A stretch of 6,623 nucleotides of DNA, from the NCBI GenBank assembly GCA_027489195.1, contig JAIYAG010000195.1, positions 1 through 6,623 on the forward strand. Direction: 5' to 3'. The position numbers were made by a program, and so were the translations under genes. The notes under the pieces are model-generated. The model had not been told where the DNA came from. It made no database searches and saw only the letters and a program-made list of their open reading frames with translations. Source of the DNA: Burkholderiales bacterium (GTDB lineage Bacteria; Pseudomonadota; Gammaproteobacteria; Burkholderiales; Burkholderiaceae_E). Shown here piece by piece: positions 1 to 6,209 of the stretch (positions within the stretch are counted from its first letter, which is position 1; each line of letters starts with the position of its first letter).

Positions 1-726
1 ATGACCGCCGGTTCGATGCTCGCCGAGCCGCTGCTGCTGCACGGCAGCGGCGCCCCCGCCGAGCGCACCGCGCGGGTTGCCGAGCTGCTCTCGCAGGTCG
101 GGCTGCGCGCCGACGCCGCGCGCCGCTATCCGCACGAGTTCTCGGGTGGCCAGCGCCAGCGCCTGGCGATCGCGCGCGCGCTCGCCGCGGGTCCGAAGGT
201 CATCGTCTGCGACGAGCCGGTCTCGGCGCTCGACGTGTCGATCCAGGCGCAGATCCTGAACCTGCTCGGCGACCTGCAGCGCAGCCTGGGCCTGGGCTAC
301 GTGTTCATCTCGCACGACCTCGCGGTGGTGCGCCAGATCGCGACCGACCTCGGCGTGATGTACCTCGGCCGGCTGGTCGAGACCGGCCCGGCGCCCGCGG
401 TGTTCGGCGCCCCGCGCCATCCGTACACCCGCGCGCTGCTGTCGGCGGTGCCGATCCCCGACCCGGCCGCGCGCGGTCGCGAACCCGCGATCGGCGGCGA
501 CGTGCCGAGCCCGCTCGACCCGCCGCCGGGCTGCACCTTCCACACCCGCTGCCCGCATGCCGACGAACGCTGTCGCACCGAGTCGCCCGCGCTCGAGGCG
601 GCGGGCGACGGCGTGTCGGTGGCCTGCTGGCACTGGCGCACCATCGCGCCGCCCGCCTCGACACGCGCCCGTGCCACCCGACCCGACGATGCGCTCGCGC
701 GGCTGCAGGCCGCGTTCGTGCGCTGA
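1..726 (+). CDS. Oligopeptide/dipeptide ABC importer ATP-binding protein, DppF/OppF type (5'-truncated by window)
   Basis: This is the ATPase subunit of a peptide/nickel-family ABC importer, which hydrolyses ATP on the cytoplasmic side to drive uptake. The visible 241 residues lack Walker A and the Q-loop. The ATG at position 1 is therefore almost certainly internal: MTAGSMLAEP matches the segment just after the SLNPR motif of this family. Seen in order are the ABC signature FSGGQ (residues 47-51), Walker B VIVCDEP (67-73), the D-loop SALD (75-78) and the switch histidine in FISHD (H105). The C-terminal oligopeptide-transporter extension begins around PYTRALLSAVP (141-151) and includes GCTFHTRCPH (177-186). 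CDEPVSALDVSIQAQ is the F-type wording rather than the D-type (ADEPTTALD). Four cysteines at 178, 184, 192 and 209 have the arrangement linked to a [4Fe-4S] cluster in some relatives. It lies 40 nt upstream of the binding-protein gene, in the same operon. Family assignment is firm; the substrate is unknown. Confidence 0.95.
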   Translation: MTAGSMLAEPLLLHGSGAPAERTARVAELLSQVGLRADAARRYPHEFSGGQRQRLAIARALAAGPKVIVCDEPVSALDVSIQAQILNLLGDLQRSLGLGYVFISHDLAVVRQIATDLGVMYLGRLVETGPAPAVFGAPRHPYTRALLSAVPIPDPAARGREPAIGGDVPSPLDPPPGCTFHTRCPHADERCRTESPALEAAGDGVSVACWHWRTIAPPASTRARATRPDDALARLQAAFVR

Positions 727-751
727 GCCCCCACACGACAACCGAGACCCC

Positions 752-757
752 AGGAGG
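752..757 (+). promoter_or_regulatory. Strong Shine-Dalgarno site for the substrate-binding protein
   Basis: AGGAGG lies 9 nt before the ATG at 767. It is a near-consensus ribosome binding site, and it fixes the start of the binding-protein gene even though the same frame stays open back to 557 inside the ATPase gene. A strong site here fits the usual need for more binding protein than membrane subunits. Confidence 0.85.
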
Positions 758-766
758 ACCCGACCG

Positions 767-2284
767 ATGATCCCGACCCATGCCCTGAAGGCGGCCGCCG
801 CAGCGATCGCGCTCGCGCTCGCCGGCACCGCCGGCGCACAGACCACGCTTCGCATCGGCCTCGCCGAGGACCCCGACGCGCTGGACCCGAGCACCGCCCG
901 CACCTACGTCGGCCGCATCGTGTTCGCGTCGATCTGCGACAAGCTCTTCGACATCGACGAGAAGCTCAACATCGTCCCGCAGCTCGCGCTGTCGCACGAG
1001 ACCTCGGCCGACGGCAAGACGGTCACGATCAAGCTGCGCACCGGCGTGAAGTTCCACGACGGCGAGCCCTTCGACGCCGCCGCCGCCAAGTTCAGCCTCG
1101 ACCGCCACCTGTCGATGCAGGGCTCGTTCCGCCGCGCCGAGATCTCGCAGATCGACACCGTGACCGTGGTCGATCCGACCACCGTCCGCCTCGCGCTCAA
1201 GACGCCGTTCGCGCCGCTGATCGCGCAGCTCACCGACCGCGCCGGCATGATGGTCTCGCCCAAGGCCGCGACCGCGCTCGGCGACAAGTTCGGCACCGCG
1301 CCGGTCTGCGCCGGCCCGTACAAGTTCACCGAGCGCGTCGCGCAGGACCGCATCGTCGTCGACCGCTTCCCCGACTACTGGGACAAGTCCAAGGTCTCGA
1401 TCGACCGCATCGTCTACCGTCCGATCCAGGACTCCACGGTGCGCCTGGCCAACCTGAAGTCCGGCCAGCTCGACCTGCTCGAGCGCGCGCTCGCGACCGA
1501 CATCGGCGAGATCGAGAAGGACAAGCGCATCAAGCTCGCCAAGGGCTTCGAGCTCGGCTACCAGGGCATCACGATGAACGTGGCCAACGGCGAGAAGGCC
1601 AACAGCCCGCTCGGCAAGGACGCGCGCGTTCGGAAGGCGCTCGAGCTCGCCATCGACCGCGAGGCCATCGACCAGGTGGTGTTCAACGGCGTGCAGAGCC
1701 CGAACAACCAGTGGGTGAGCCCGCAGAACCCGTACTACCAGCCGAAGTTCCCGACGCCCAAGCGCGACGTCGCGCGCGCCCGCGCGCTGCTCAAGGAGGC
1801 CGGCGTCACGCCGCCGCTGCAGCTCGACTTCATGGTGCCGAACAATCCCGAGACCCGGGCGGTCGCCGAGGTGATGCAGTCGATGGCGGCCGAGGCCGGC
1901 TTCGACCTGAAGATCCGCGTGACCGAGTTCGCGACCTCGCTGAACGAGGCCGAGAAGGGCAACTTCCAGCTCTACATGCTGGCGTGGAGCGGTCGCACCG
2001 ACCCGGACGGCAACATCTATTCGTTCGCCTCGTGCAAGGGCCCGCTCAACTACGGCAAGTACTGCGACGCCGGCGTCGACGGGCTGCTCGACCGCGCGCG
2101 CAGCGTGACCTCGGTCGCCGAGCGCCGTGCCCTCTACGAGCAGGTCGCCGCCAAGTGGCTGACCGAGGGCTCGGTGCTGTACCTGTACCACCGCGCGCTG
2201 CTGTTCGCGCACTCCACGCGCCTCGAGGGCTTCAAGGTCATGCCCGACGGCCTGATCCGCGTGACGGACCTCAAGCTGAAGTGA
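767..2284 (+). CDS. ABC transporter substrate-binding protein, SBP_bac_5 (peptide/nickel) family
   Basis: This is the periplasmic receptor of the importer, 505 residues, typical for the DppA/OppA family. It opens with a Sec signal peptide: K8, a hydrophobic Ala/Leu core at 9-19, and a probable cleavage after AGA at residue 24, leaving a mature QTTLRIGL start. The family hallmark follows at about 70-103, from VPQLALS through a DGK turn to KFHDGEPFDA. Further family motifs are CAGPYKF (181-187), FPDYWDK (211-217), the hinge/C-terminal helices around RVRKALELAIDR (287-298) and LYMLAWSGRTDPDGN (412-426), in the region that contacts ligand in relatives. Four cysteines remain after processing (57, 181, 423, 433); 423 and 433 are close enough for a disulfide. 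The start is set by AGGAGG at 752-757. Sequence alone does not separate dipeptide, oligopeptide, glutathione, opine or other ligands, so no symbol is given. Confidence 0.95.
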   Translation: MIPTHALKAAAAAIALALAGTAGAQTTLRIGLAEDPDALDPSTARTYVGRIVFASICDKLFDIDEKLNIVPQLALSHETSADGKTVTIKLRTGVKFHDGEPFDAAAAKFSLDRHLSMQGSFRRAEISQIDTVTVVDPTTVRLALKTPFAPLIAQLTDRAGMMVSPKAATALGDKFGTAPVCAGPYKFTERVAQDRIVVDRFPDYWDKSKVSIDRIVYRPIQDSTVRLANLKSGQLDLLERALATDIGEIEKDKRIKLAKGFELGYQGITMNVANGEKANSPLGKDARVRKALELAIDREAIDQVVFNGVQSPNNQWVSPQNPYYQPKFPTPKRDVARARALLKEAGVTPPLQLDFMVPNNPETRAVAEVMQSMAAEAGFDLKIRVTEFATSLNEAEKGNFQLYMLAWSGRTDPDGNIYSFASCKGPLNYGKYCDAGVDGLLDRARSVTSVAERRALYEQVAAKWLTEGSVLYLYHRALLFAHSTRLEGFKVMPDGLIRVTDLKLK

Positions 2285-2288
2285 TCCC

Positions 2289-3230
2289 GTGCTGAGCTTC
2301 CTTCCCCGCCGGCTGCTGCAGCTCATCCCGACCCTGTTCCTGGTGTCGGTGCTGATCTTCGGGCTGCAGCAGCTGCTGCCCGGCGATCCGGCGCTGGTGA
2401 TGGCCGGCGAGGAGAAGGATCCGGCCGTCATCGAGCAGATCCGCCAGCGCTACCGGCTCGACCAGCCGCTGCCGATGCAGTACCTGTACTGGGTCGGCGG
2501 CGTGCTGCGCGGGGACCTCGGCGAGTCGATGCGGCTCGGCTTGCCGGTCTCGCAGCTCATCGCCGAGAAGCTGCCGGTGACGCTGCAGCTCGCGACGATG
2601 GCGATGACCTTCGCGCTGCTGATCGGCATCCCCGCGGGCGTGCTGTCGGCGGTGAAGAAGGGCACGGCCTGGGACGTGGGCGCCAACGTGTTCGCGCTGT
2701 GGGGGCTGTCCACGCCGAACTTCTGGCTCGGCATCATGCTGATCTTCCTGTTCTCGGTGCAGCTCGGCTGGCTGCCCGCCTCGGGCTACGTGAGCCCCTT
2801 CGAGGACCTCGGCCAGTCGCTCGCCGCCACCGTGATGCCCGCCTTCGTGCTGGGCAACGCCATCGCCGCGGTGCTGATGCGCCACATGCGCTCGGCGATG
2901 CTGCAGGCGATGGGCGCCGACTACGTGCGCACCGCGCGCGCCAAGGGCCTGCGCGAGCGGGCGGTGGTGCTGCGCCATGCGCTGCGCAATGCCCTCACGC
3001 CGGTGATCACGCTCGGCGCGCTCGAGTTCGGCACGCTGCTGTCGGGGGCGGTGCTCACCGAGCAGGTGTTCTCGATCCCCGGCTTCGGCAAGCTGATCGT
3101 CGATGCGGTGTTCAACCGCGACTACGCGGTGGTGCAGGGCGTGGTGCTGGTGACCGCCACCGTCTACATCATCCTCAACCTGCTGGCCGACGTGCTGTAC
3201 GTGATGGTGAATCCGAGGCTGCGGGCATGA
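2289..3230 (+). CDS. ABC importer inner-membrane permease, DppB/OppB type
   Basis: This is the first of two transmembrane subunits forming the translocation channel, 313 residues as usual for the family. The N-terminus (LPRRLLQLIPTLFLVSVLIF) is the classic DppB/OppB first membrane helix. About five more hydrophobic segments follow, near residues 97-122, 130-158, 178-197, 245-262 and 282-306. The periplasmic loop has the family pattern LLPGDPA (29-35) and RYRLDQPLPMQYLYW (54-68). The EAA coupling loop that docks on the ATPase is DYVRTARAKGL (211-221), followed by ALRNALTPVI and FSIPGFGKLI (261-270). The start is GTG, 4 nt after the stop of the binding-protein gene and without a good ribosome site, so translational coupling is likely. 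No later start keeps the first helix. Confidence 0.95.
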   Translation: MLSFLPRRLLQLIPTLFLVSVLIFGLQQLLPGDPALVMAGEEKDPAVIEQIRQRYRLDQPLPMQYLYWVGGVLRGDLGESMRLGLPVSQLIAEKLPVTLQLATMAMTFALLIGIPAGVLSAVKKGTAWDVGANVFALWGLSTPNFWLGIMLIFLFSVQLGWLPASGYVSPFEDLGQSLAATVMPAFVLGNAIAAVLMRHMRSAMLQAMGADYVRTARAKGLRERAVVLRHALRNALTPVITLGALEFGTLLSGAVLTEQVFSIPGFGKLIVDAVFNRDYAVVQGVVLVTATVYIILNLLADVLYVMVNPRLRA

Positions 3231-4126
3231 CCGCGAGCACCGAGCCCGCCGGCGTCGCGGCCCTGCCCGCGGGCGTCGCTCCCGACACCGGCGACAGCCC
3301 CGGCCGGCTGGCCGTGCGCGCCGTGCTGTCCCGGCCCACCGCGGTCTTCGGCGGCGTGGTGCTGGTGCTGGTGAGCCTGCTGGCGATCTTCGCGCCGTGG
3401 ATCGCGCCCTACGACCCGCTCGCCACCAGCTGGGCCGCGGTGCGCAAGGCGCCGAGCGCGGCGCATTGGTTCGGCACCGACGAGGTCGGCCGCGACCTGC
3501 TGTCGCGCACCATCTGGGGGGCGCGCGCGTCGCTGTCGGCCGGCGTGATCGCGGTGACCATCGCGGTGGGGGCGGGCGTGCCGATCGGCATGCTCGCCGG
3601 CTACGTCGGCGGCTGGGTCGACGCGGTGATCGGACGGCTCACCGATGCGATGCTCGCCGTGCCCTTCCTGATCCTCGCGATCGCGCTCGCGGCCTTCCTC
3701 GGGCCGTCGCTGGGCAACGCGATGATCGCCATCGGCGTGACCGCGACGCCGATCTTCGTCCGGCTGGCCCGCGGCCAGGTGCTCGCCGCCCGCGCCGAGG
3801 ACTGGGTCGAGGCCGCGCGCGCCGTCGGCAACCCGCCGGCGCGCATCCTGCTGCGCCACATCCTGCCGAACATCCTGCCGCCGGTGATGGTGCAGGCCAC
3901 GCTCGCGGTGGCCGCGGCGATCATCGCCGAGGCGAGCCTGTCGTTCCTCGGCCTCGGCCAGCAGCCGCCCGCGCCGAGCTGGGGCTCGATGCTCAACACC
4001 GCGCAGCGCTTCCTCACGCAGGCGCCCTGGATGGCGGTCTTCCCGGGCATCGCGATCTTCCTGACGGTGCTGGCGTTCAACCTGTTCGGCGACGGGTTGC
4101 GGGACGCACTGGATCCGAAGAAGTAG
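3227..4126 (+). CDS. ABC importer inner-membrane permease, DppC/OppC type
   Basis: This is the second channel subunit, 299 residues. The ATG overlaps the TGA of the preceding permease gene (ATGA at 3227-3230), the standard coupling arrangement; a weak GAGG lies 8 nt upstream. The N-terminal 26 residues are a variable Ala/Pro/Gly cytoplasmic tail. The first helix spans about 38-60 and is followed by WIAPYDPL. The family signature HWFGTDEVGRDLLSR (80-94) is intact, as are the EAA loop DWVEAARAVG (192-201), ILLRHILPNILPPV (197-210 region), EASLSFLGLG (225-234), PSWG (240-243) and the C-terminal FNLFGDGLRDALDPK. It is the last gene of the operon: the next gene lies on the other strand, and their stop codons are only 12 nt apart with no convincing terminator between them. 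Confidence 0.95.
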   Translation: MTASTEPAGVAALPAGVAPDTGDSPGRLAVRAVLSRPTAVFGGVVLVLVSLLAIFAPWIAPYDPLATSWAAVRKAPSAAHWFGTDEVGRDLLSRTIWGARASLSAGVIAVTIAVGAGVPIGMLAGYVGGWVDAVIGRLTDAMLAVPFLILAIALAAFLGPSLGNAMIAIGVTATPIFVRLARGQVLAARAEDWVEAARAVGNPPARILLRHILPNILPPVMVQATLAVAAAIIAEASLSFLGLGQQPPAPSWGSMLNTAQRFLTQAPWMAVFPGIAIFLTVLAFNLFGDGLRDALDPKK

Positions 4127-4138
4127 CGGGCCGCCCGT

Positions 4139-5113
4139 TCACCGCGCCTGGTGACACCCCATGCACGAGTACGCCGAGCGTCCCATCATCGGCGTGCCGG
4201 TGCCCGCCCGGAACCCGGCGACATTGGTCTCGGCATCCGTCAGCCGCTGCTCGAGCACCGCGCGGTACGGCCAGCTCGCGTAGGTCGGCGACAGCTTCGC
4301 GTTCGCGTAGACCTTGCGCGCCGTCGCCGGGTCGCCGGCCTTCACCAGCATGTCGCCCATGTTCATGAAGAAGCCCTCGAAGTTGTAGGGCGCGATCGTC
4401 GAGTTCCAGCACACGCGCTTCTCGCCCACGGTGGTGGCCCGCGCCATCACGCCCGAGAAGTCCGGGTTCGCCCGGTCGATCGGCTGGCCGGCACACACGT
4501 CGAGGGTGCGCCACTGCCAGTCGAGCGCCTCGCGGTAGCCCGACGAGTCGGCCGGCAGCCGCGACATCACGTAGCCGGCGGTGAACAGGTTGAACTCGGG
4601 CCAGGCGTCGATCGAATCGCGCAGCGTGTAGTAGCCCTGGCGCACCAGCTTCTCGTCGCGGTGGATCGTGCCCTCGGTCACCCGAAGGGCGCCGAGGAAG
4701 CCGGCGTAGCGCGCCTCGTTCGGCGCGAGGCGGGCGGCTTCCTCGAAGTACTTGCGCGACAGCGTCGCGTCGTTGGTGATCGTGGCCGGCAGCGTCGCCA
4801 GGCGGGCGGACTCCGACAGTCGCCAGATGTGGAGCCAGCCGGCGCGGGCCGCGGTGACCACATCGTTCGGGTTCTCCAGGTACGCGGCGGTCTGCACCTC
4901 GAGCGCGCGGCCGATGTCGTCGTAGCGGCCGTTGTGCAGCGTGTCCCAGAAGAGCGCATCCGCCTTGCGGGCCAGCTCGGTCCGGTCGGCGGAGGGCGCC
5001 TTGGCGGGGGCGGTCTGCACCGCGATGAACGCGCAGCCGGGCAGCGCGGCGAGCGCGGTGAAGGCGATGGCGGCGGCGAGGGCGGTCGGGGCGGGGCGGC
5101 GGGGTGTCGGCAC
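4139..5113 (-). CDS. Predicted TPR-like lipoprotein with a C-terminal CXXCH haem-c motif
   Basis: Not recognised as a named protein; 324 residues. The N-terminus is a lipoprotein-type signal: RR at 5-6, an Ala-rich core at 11-23, then ALPGC with the candidate lipidated cysteine at 27 (Pro at -2 is less usual). The mature part is mostly alpha-helical with repeat-like units resembling tetratricopeptide repeats, for example around 60-95, 118-145 and 252-292 (GDPATARKVYANAKLSP). Conserved-looking aromatic motifs include WPEFNLFTAGYV (171-182) and PYNFEGFFMNMGD (242-254). Cysteines at 207 and 235 could pair. The chain ends SCMGCHQAR, so CXXCH (317-321) would bind haem c covalently in the periplasm if the c-type maturation machinery acts on it. 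The GTG start is supported by GGAG at 5121-5124. Possible roles (anchored electron carrier or redox-sensing scaffold) are inference only. Confidence 0.85.
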   Translation of the reverse strand: MPTPRRPAPTALAAAIAFTALAALPGCAFIAVQTAPAKAPSADRTELARKADALFWDTLHNGRYDDIGRALEVQTAAYLENPNDVVTAARAGWLHIWRLSESARLATLPATITNDATLSRKYFEEAARLAPNEARYAGFLGALRVTEGTIHRDEKLVRQGYYTLRDSIDAWPEFNLFTAGYVMSRLPADSSGYREALDWQWRTLDVCAGQPIDRANPDFSGVMARATTVGEKRVCWNSTIAPYNFEGFFMNMGDMLVKAGDPATARKVYANAKLSPTYASWPYRAVLEQRLTDAETNVAGFRAGTGTPMMGRSAYSCMGCHQAR

Positions 5114-5120
5114 GGTCGGT

Positions 5121-5124
5121 CTCC
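5121..5124 (-). promoter_or_regulatory. Shine-Dalgarno site deciding the GTG start of the TPR lipoprotein
   Basis: Read on the minus strand, GGAG stands 7 nt before the GTG at 5113-5111. The GTG also places a basic N-region directly before the hydrophobic signal segment, so the two lines of evidence agree on this start. Confidence 0.6.
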
Positions 5125-5166
5125 AGTTCGGGATGCAGTGCGGCGCAGTCTGCCGGGCGCCTGCCT

Positions 5167-5225
5167 GCGGTGCACCGCCACTGCGACAAACCGGCCGTGG
5201 CCGTTCGCGAACCGTCGCCGCGGCG
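5167..5225. promoter_or_regulatory. Cluster of short palindromes in the divergent intergenic region (possible operators)
   Basis: The 265-bp gap between the divergent lipoprotein and ParA genes contains four closely spaced inverted repeats. They are GCGGTGCACCGC (5167-5178, perfect), CGGCC-GT-GGCCG (5192-5203), GTTCGCGAAC (5203-5212, perfect) and CGCCGCGGCG (5216-5225, perfect). Such sites can bind dimeric regulators of either gene. DNA this GC-rich produces short palindromes easily by chance, so the assignment is tentative. No small gene with plausible coding character is seen in the gap. Confidence 0.25.
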
Positions 5226-5307
5226 GCGCGAGCGGGGCCGCCCGGCGCGCGGCGTGCGCCTGCGCCCCGCGCCCGCCGCCGGACACGCCGGCGTCACCCG
5301 CCATCCG

Positions 5308-5313
5308 TATACT
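5308..5313 (+). promoter_or_regulatory. Candidate sigma-70 -10 element of the parA-like gene
   Basis: TATACT is one mismatch from the TATAAT consensus. It is the only clearly AT-leaning hexamer in an otherwise extremely GC-rich gap and stands 65 nt before the ATG at 5379, implying a leader of roughly 60 nt. No good -35 hexamer is found at 16-18 nt spacing, so the promoter may be weak, activator-dependent or use another sigma factor. Confidence 0.5.
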
Positions 5314-5378
5314 TCGCGCAGAGCGGTCGCCGCACGACGGCGACTCCGATCCCCTCCCGTCACACCGCAGAGCCTTCC

Positions 5379-6182
5379 ATGCGCACCGTCGTGTTCAACC
5401 AGAAAGGCGGCGTGGGCAAGTCCACGATCACCGTCAACCTCGCCGCGGTCGGCGCCAGCCGTGGCCGCCGCACCCTCGTCGTCGACCTCGATCCGTCCGG
5501 CAACGCGAGCCGCTACCTGCTCGGTGCCGAGGCCGACACTGCGCGCACCGGGGCCGCGGACCTCTTCGAGCAGTCGCTGAAGTTCTCGGTCCGCGCGCGG
5601 CCGGCCACGGACTACGTCGCGGACACGCCGTTCGAGGCGCTGCATCTGGTGGCCGCGGATGCCCGGCTCGACGAGATGCATGCCAAGCTCGAGTCGCGCT
5701 ACAAGATCTACAAGCTTCGCGAGGCGCTCGACGAGCTCGCCGAGGTCTACGACGACATCTGGATCGACACGCCGCCGGCGCTGAACTTCTTCAGCCGCTC
5801 GGCGCTCATCGCCGCGCGGACCTGCGTGATCCCCTTCGACTGCGACGAGTTCTCGCGGCGCGCGCTCTACGGGCTGATGGCCTCGGTCGACGAGATCCGC
5901 GCCGACCACAATCCGGGGCTGGAGATCGGCGGCATCGTGGTCAACCAGTTCCAGCCGCGGGCCAACCTGCCGCAGCGCACGGTGCAGGAGCTGGTGGACG
6001 AGGGCCTGCCGGTGCTGCAGCCCTACCTGAGCGCGAGCGTGAAGATCCGCGAGTCGCACGAGCGCGCGACGCCGATGGCCTGGCTCGATCCGCGGCACAA
6101 GCTGGCCGAGGAGTTCGAGGCGCTCTACGACCGGCTGGCCGAGGAGGACGAGGGGCCGCGCAAGGGCAAGGCGAAGCGCTGA
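5379..6182 (+). CDS. ParA/MinD-superfamily (AAA-type) ATPase, no ParB partner adjacent
   Basis: A complete 267-residue P-loop ATPase of the ParA family, whose members position chromosomes, plasmids or protein complexes by ATP-dependent dimerisation and DNA binding. The protein begins directly with the first strand, MRTVVFNQ, then the deviant Walker A KGGVGKST (9-16) with signature lysine K9. The A' motif VVDLDPSGNAS (34-44, D38) follows, then Walker B IWIDTPP (127-133, D130) and CVIPFDCDEFSRRAL (149-163) in place of the usual IP-x-P-x-x-x-S region. There is no N-terminal HTH domain, so it is the short, type Ib-like or orphan form. The tail (254-267) turns from acidic to strongly basic (RKGKAKR). 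The ATG at 5379 is chosen because earlier in-frame starts would add only Arg/Ala/Pro-rich low-complexity sequence. The ribosome site is weak. No parB-like gene lies on either side; the neighbours are a divergent TPR lipoprotein and a convergent lactate dehydrogenase. Confidence 0.92.
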   Translation: MRTVVFNQKGGVGKSTITVNLAAVGASRGRRTLVVDLDPSGNASRYLLGAEADTARTGAADLFEQSLKFSVRARPATDYVADTPFEALHLVAADARLDEMHAKLESRYKIYKLREALDELAEVYDDIWIDTPPALNFFSRSALIAARTCVIPFDCDEFSRRALYGLMASVDEIRADHNPGLEIGGIVVNQFQPRANLPQRTVQELVDEGLPVLQPYLSASVKIRESHERATPMAWLDPRHKLAEEFEALYDRLAEEDEGPRKGKAKR

Positions 6183-6186
6183 CCCG

Positions 6187-6209
6187 GGCGCGGCGCCTCA
6201 GCCCGCGCC
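6187..6209. terminator. GC-rich hairpin at the convergent parA-like/ldh junction
   Basis: GGCGCGG (6187-6193) pairs with CCGCGCC (6203-6209), giving a 7-bp all-GC stem with a 9-nt loop. It spans the 15-nt gap between the two stop codons and the last codons of the lactate dehydrogenase gene. It could slow transcription from both sides, but neither strand has the T-run of a canonical intrinsic terminator, so chance in GC-rich DNA is a real alternative. Confidence 0.25.

Noticed and set aside
1..3. ATG at the first base as the true start of the ATPase
   Set aside because: Walker A and the Q-loop must precede it in any functional family member, and the residues match an internal segment; the gene is cut by the window edge.
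305..2431. A 708-codon open frame on the minus strand opposite the ATPase and binding-protein genes
   Set aside because: The translation is Arg/Ala/Gly/His-rich low-complexity sequence with no recognisable domain. It mirrors the third-position GC bias of the clearly real genes on the other strand.
4139..4154. TCACC/GGTGA inverted repeat as a terminator of the importer operon
   Set aside because: The stem is only 5 bp with a 6-nt loop, lies within the last codons of the opposing gene, and has no T-run.
4932..5378. Upstream in-frame starts that would lengthen the ParA-like protein
   Set aside because: The added residues are Arg/Ala/Pro-rich, overlap the divergent lipoprotein gene and the -10 element, and would push the P-loop far from the N-terminus where this family has it.
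5114..5378. Possible small gene or structured RNA in the divergent intergenic region
   Set aside because: No frame shows a plausible start with a ribosome site and coding-like composition, and no extended helix stands out beyond the short palindromes expected in such GC-rich DNA.
4077..6098. A 673-codon open frame on the minus strand across the lipoprotein and ParA genes
   Set aside because: It overlaps two well-supported genes in other frames and shows only arginine-rich, compositionally biased sequence; it is an artefact of stop-poor GC-rich DNA.
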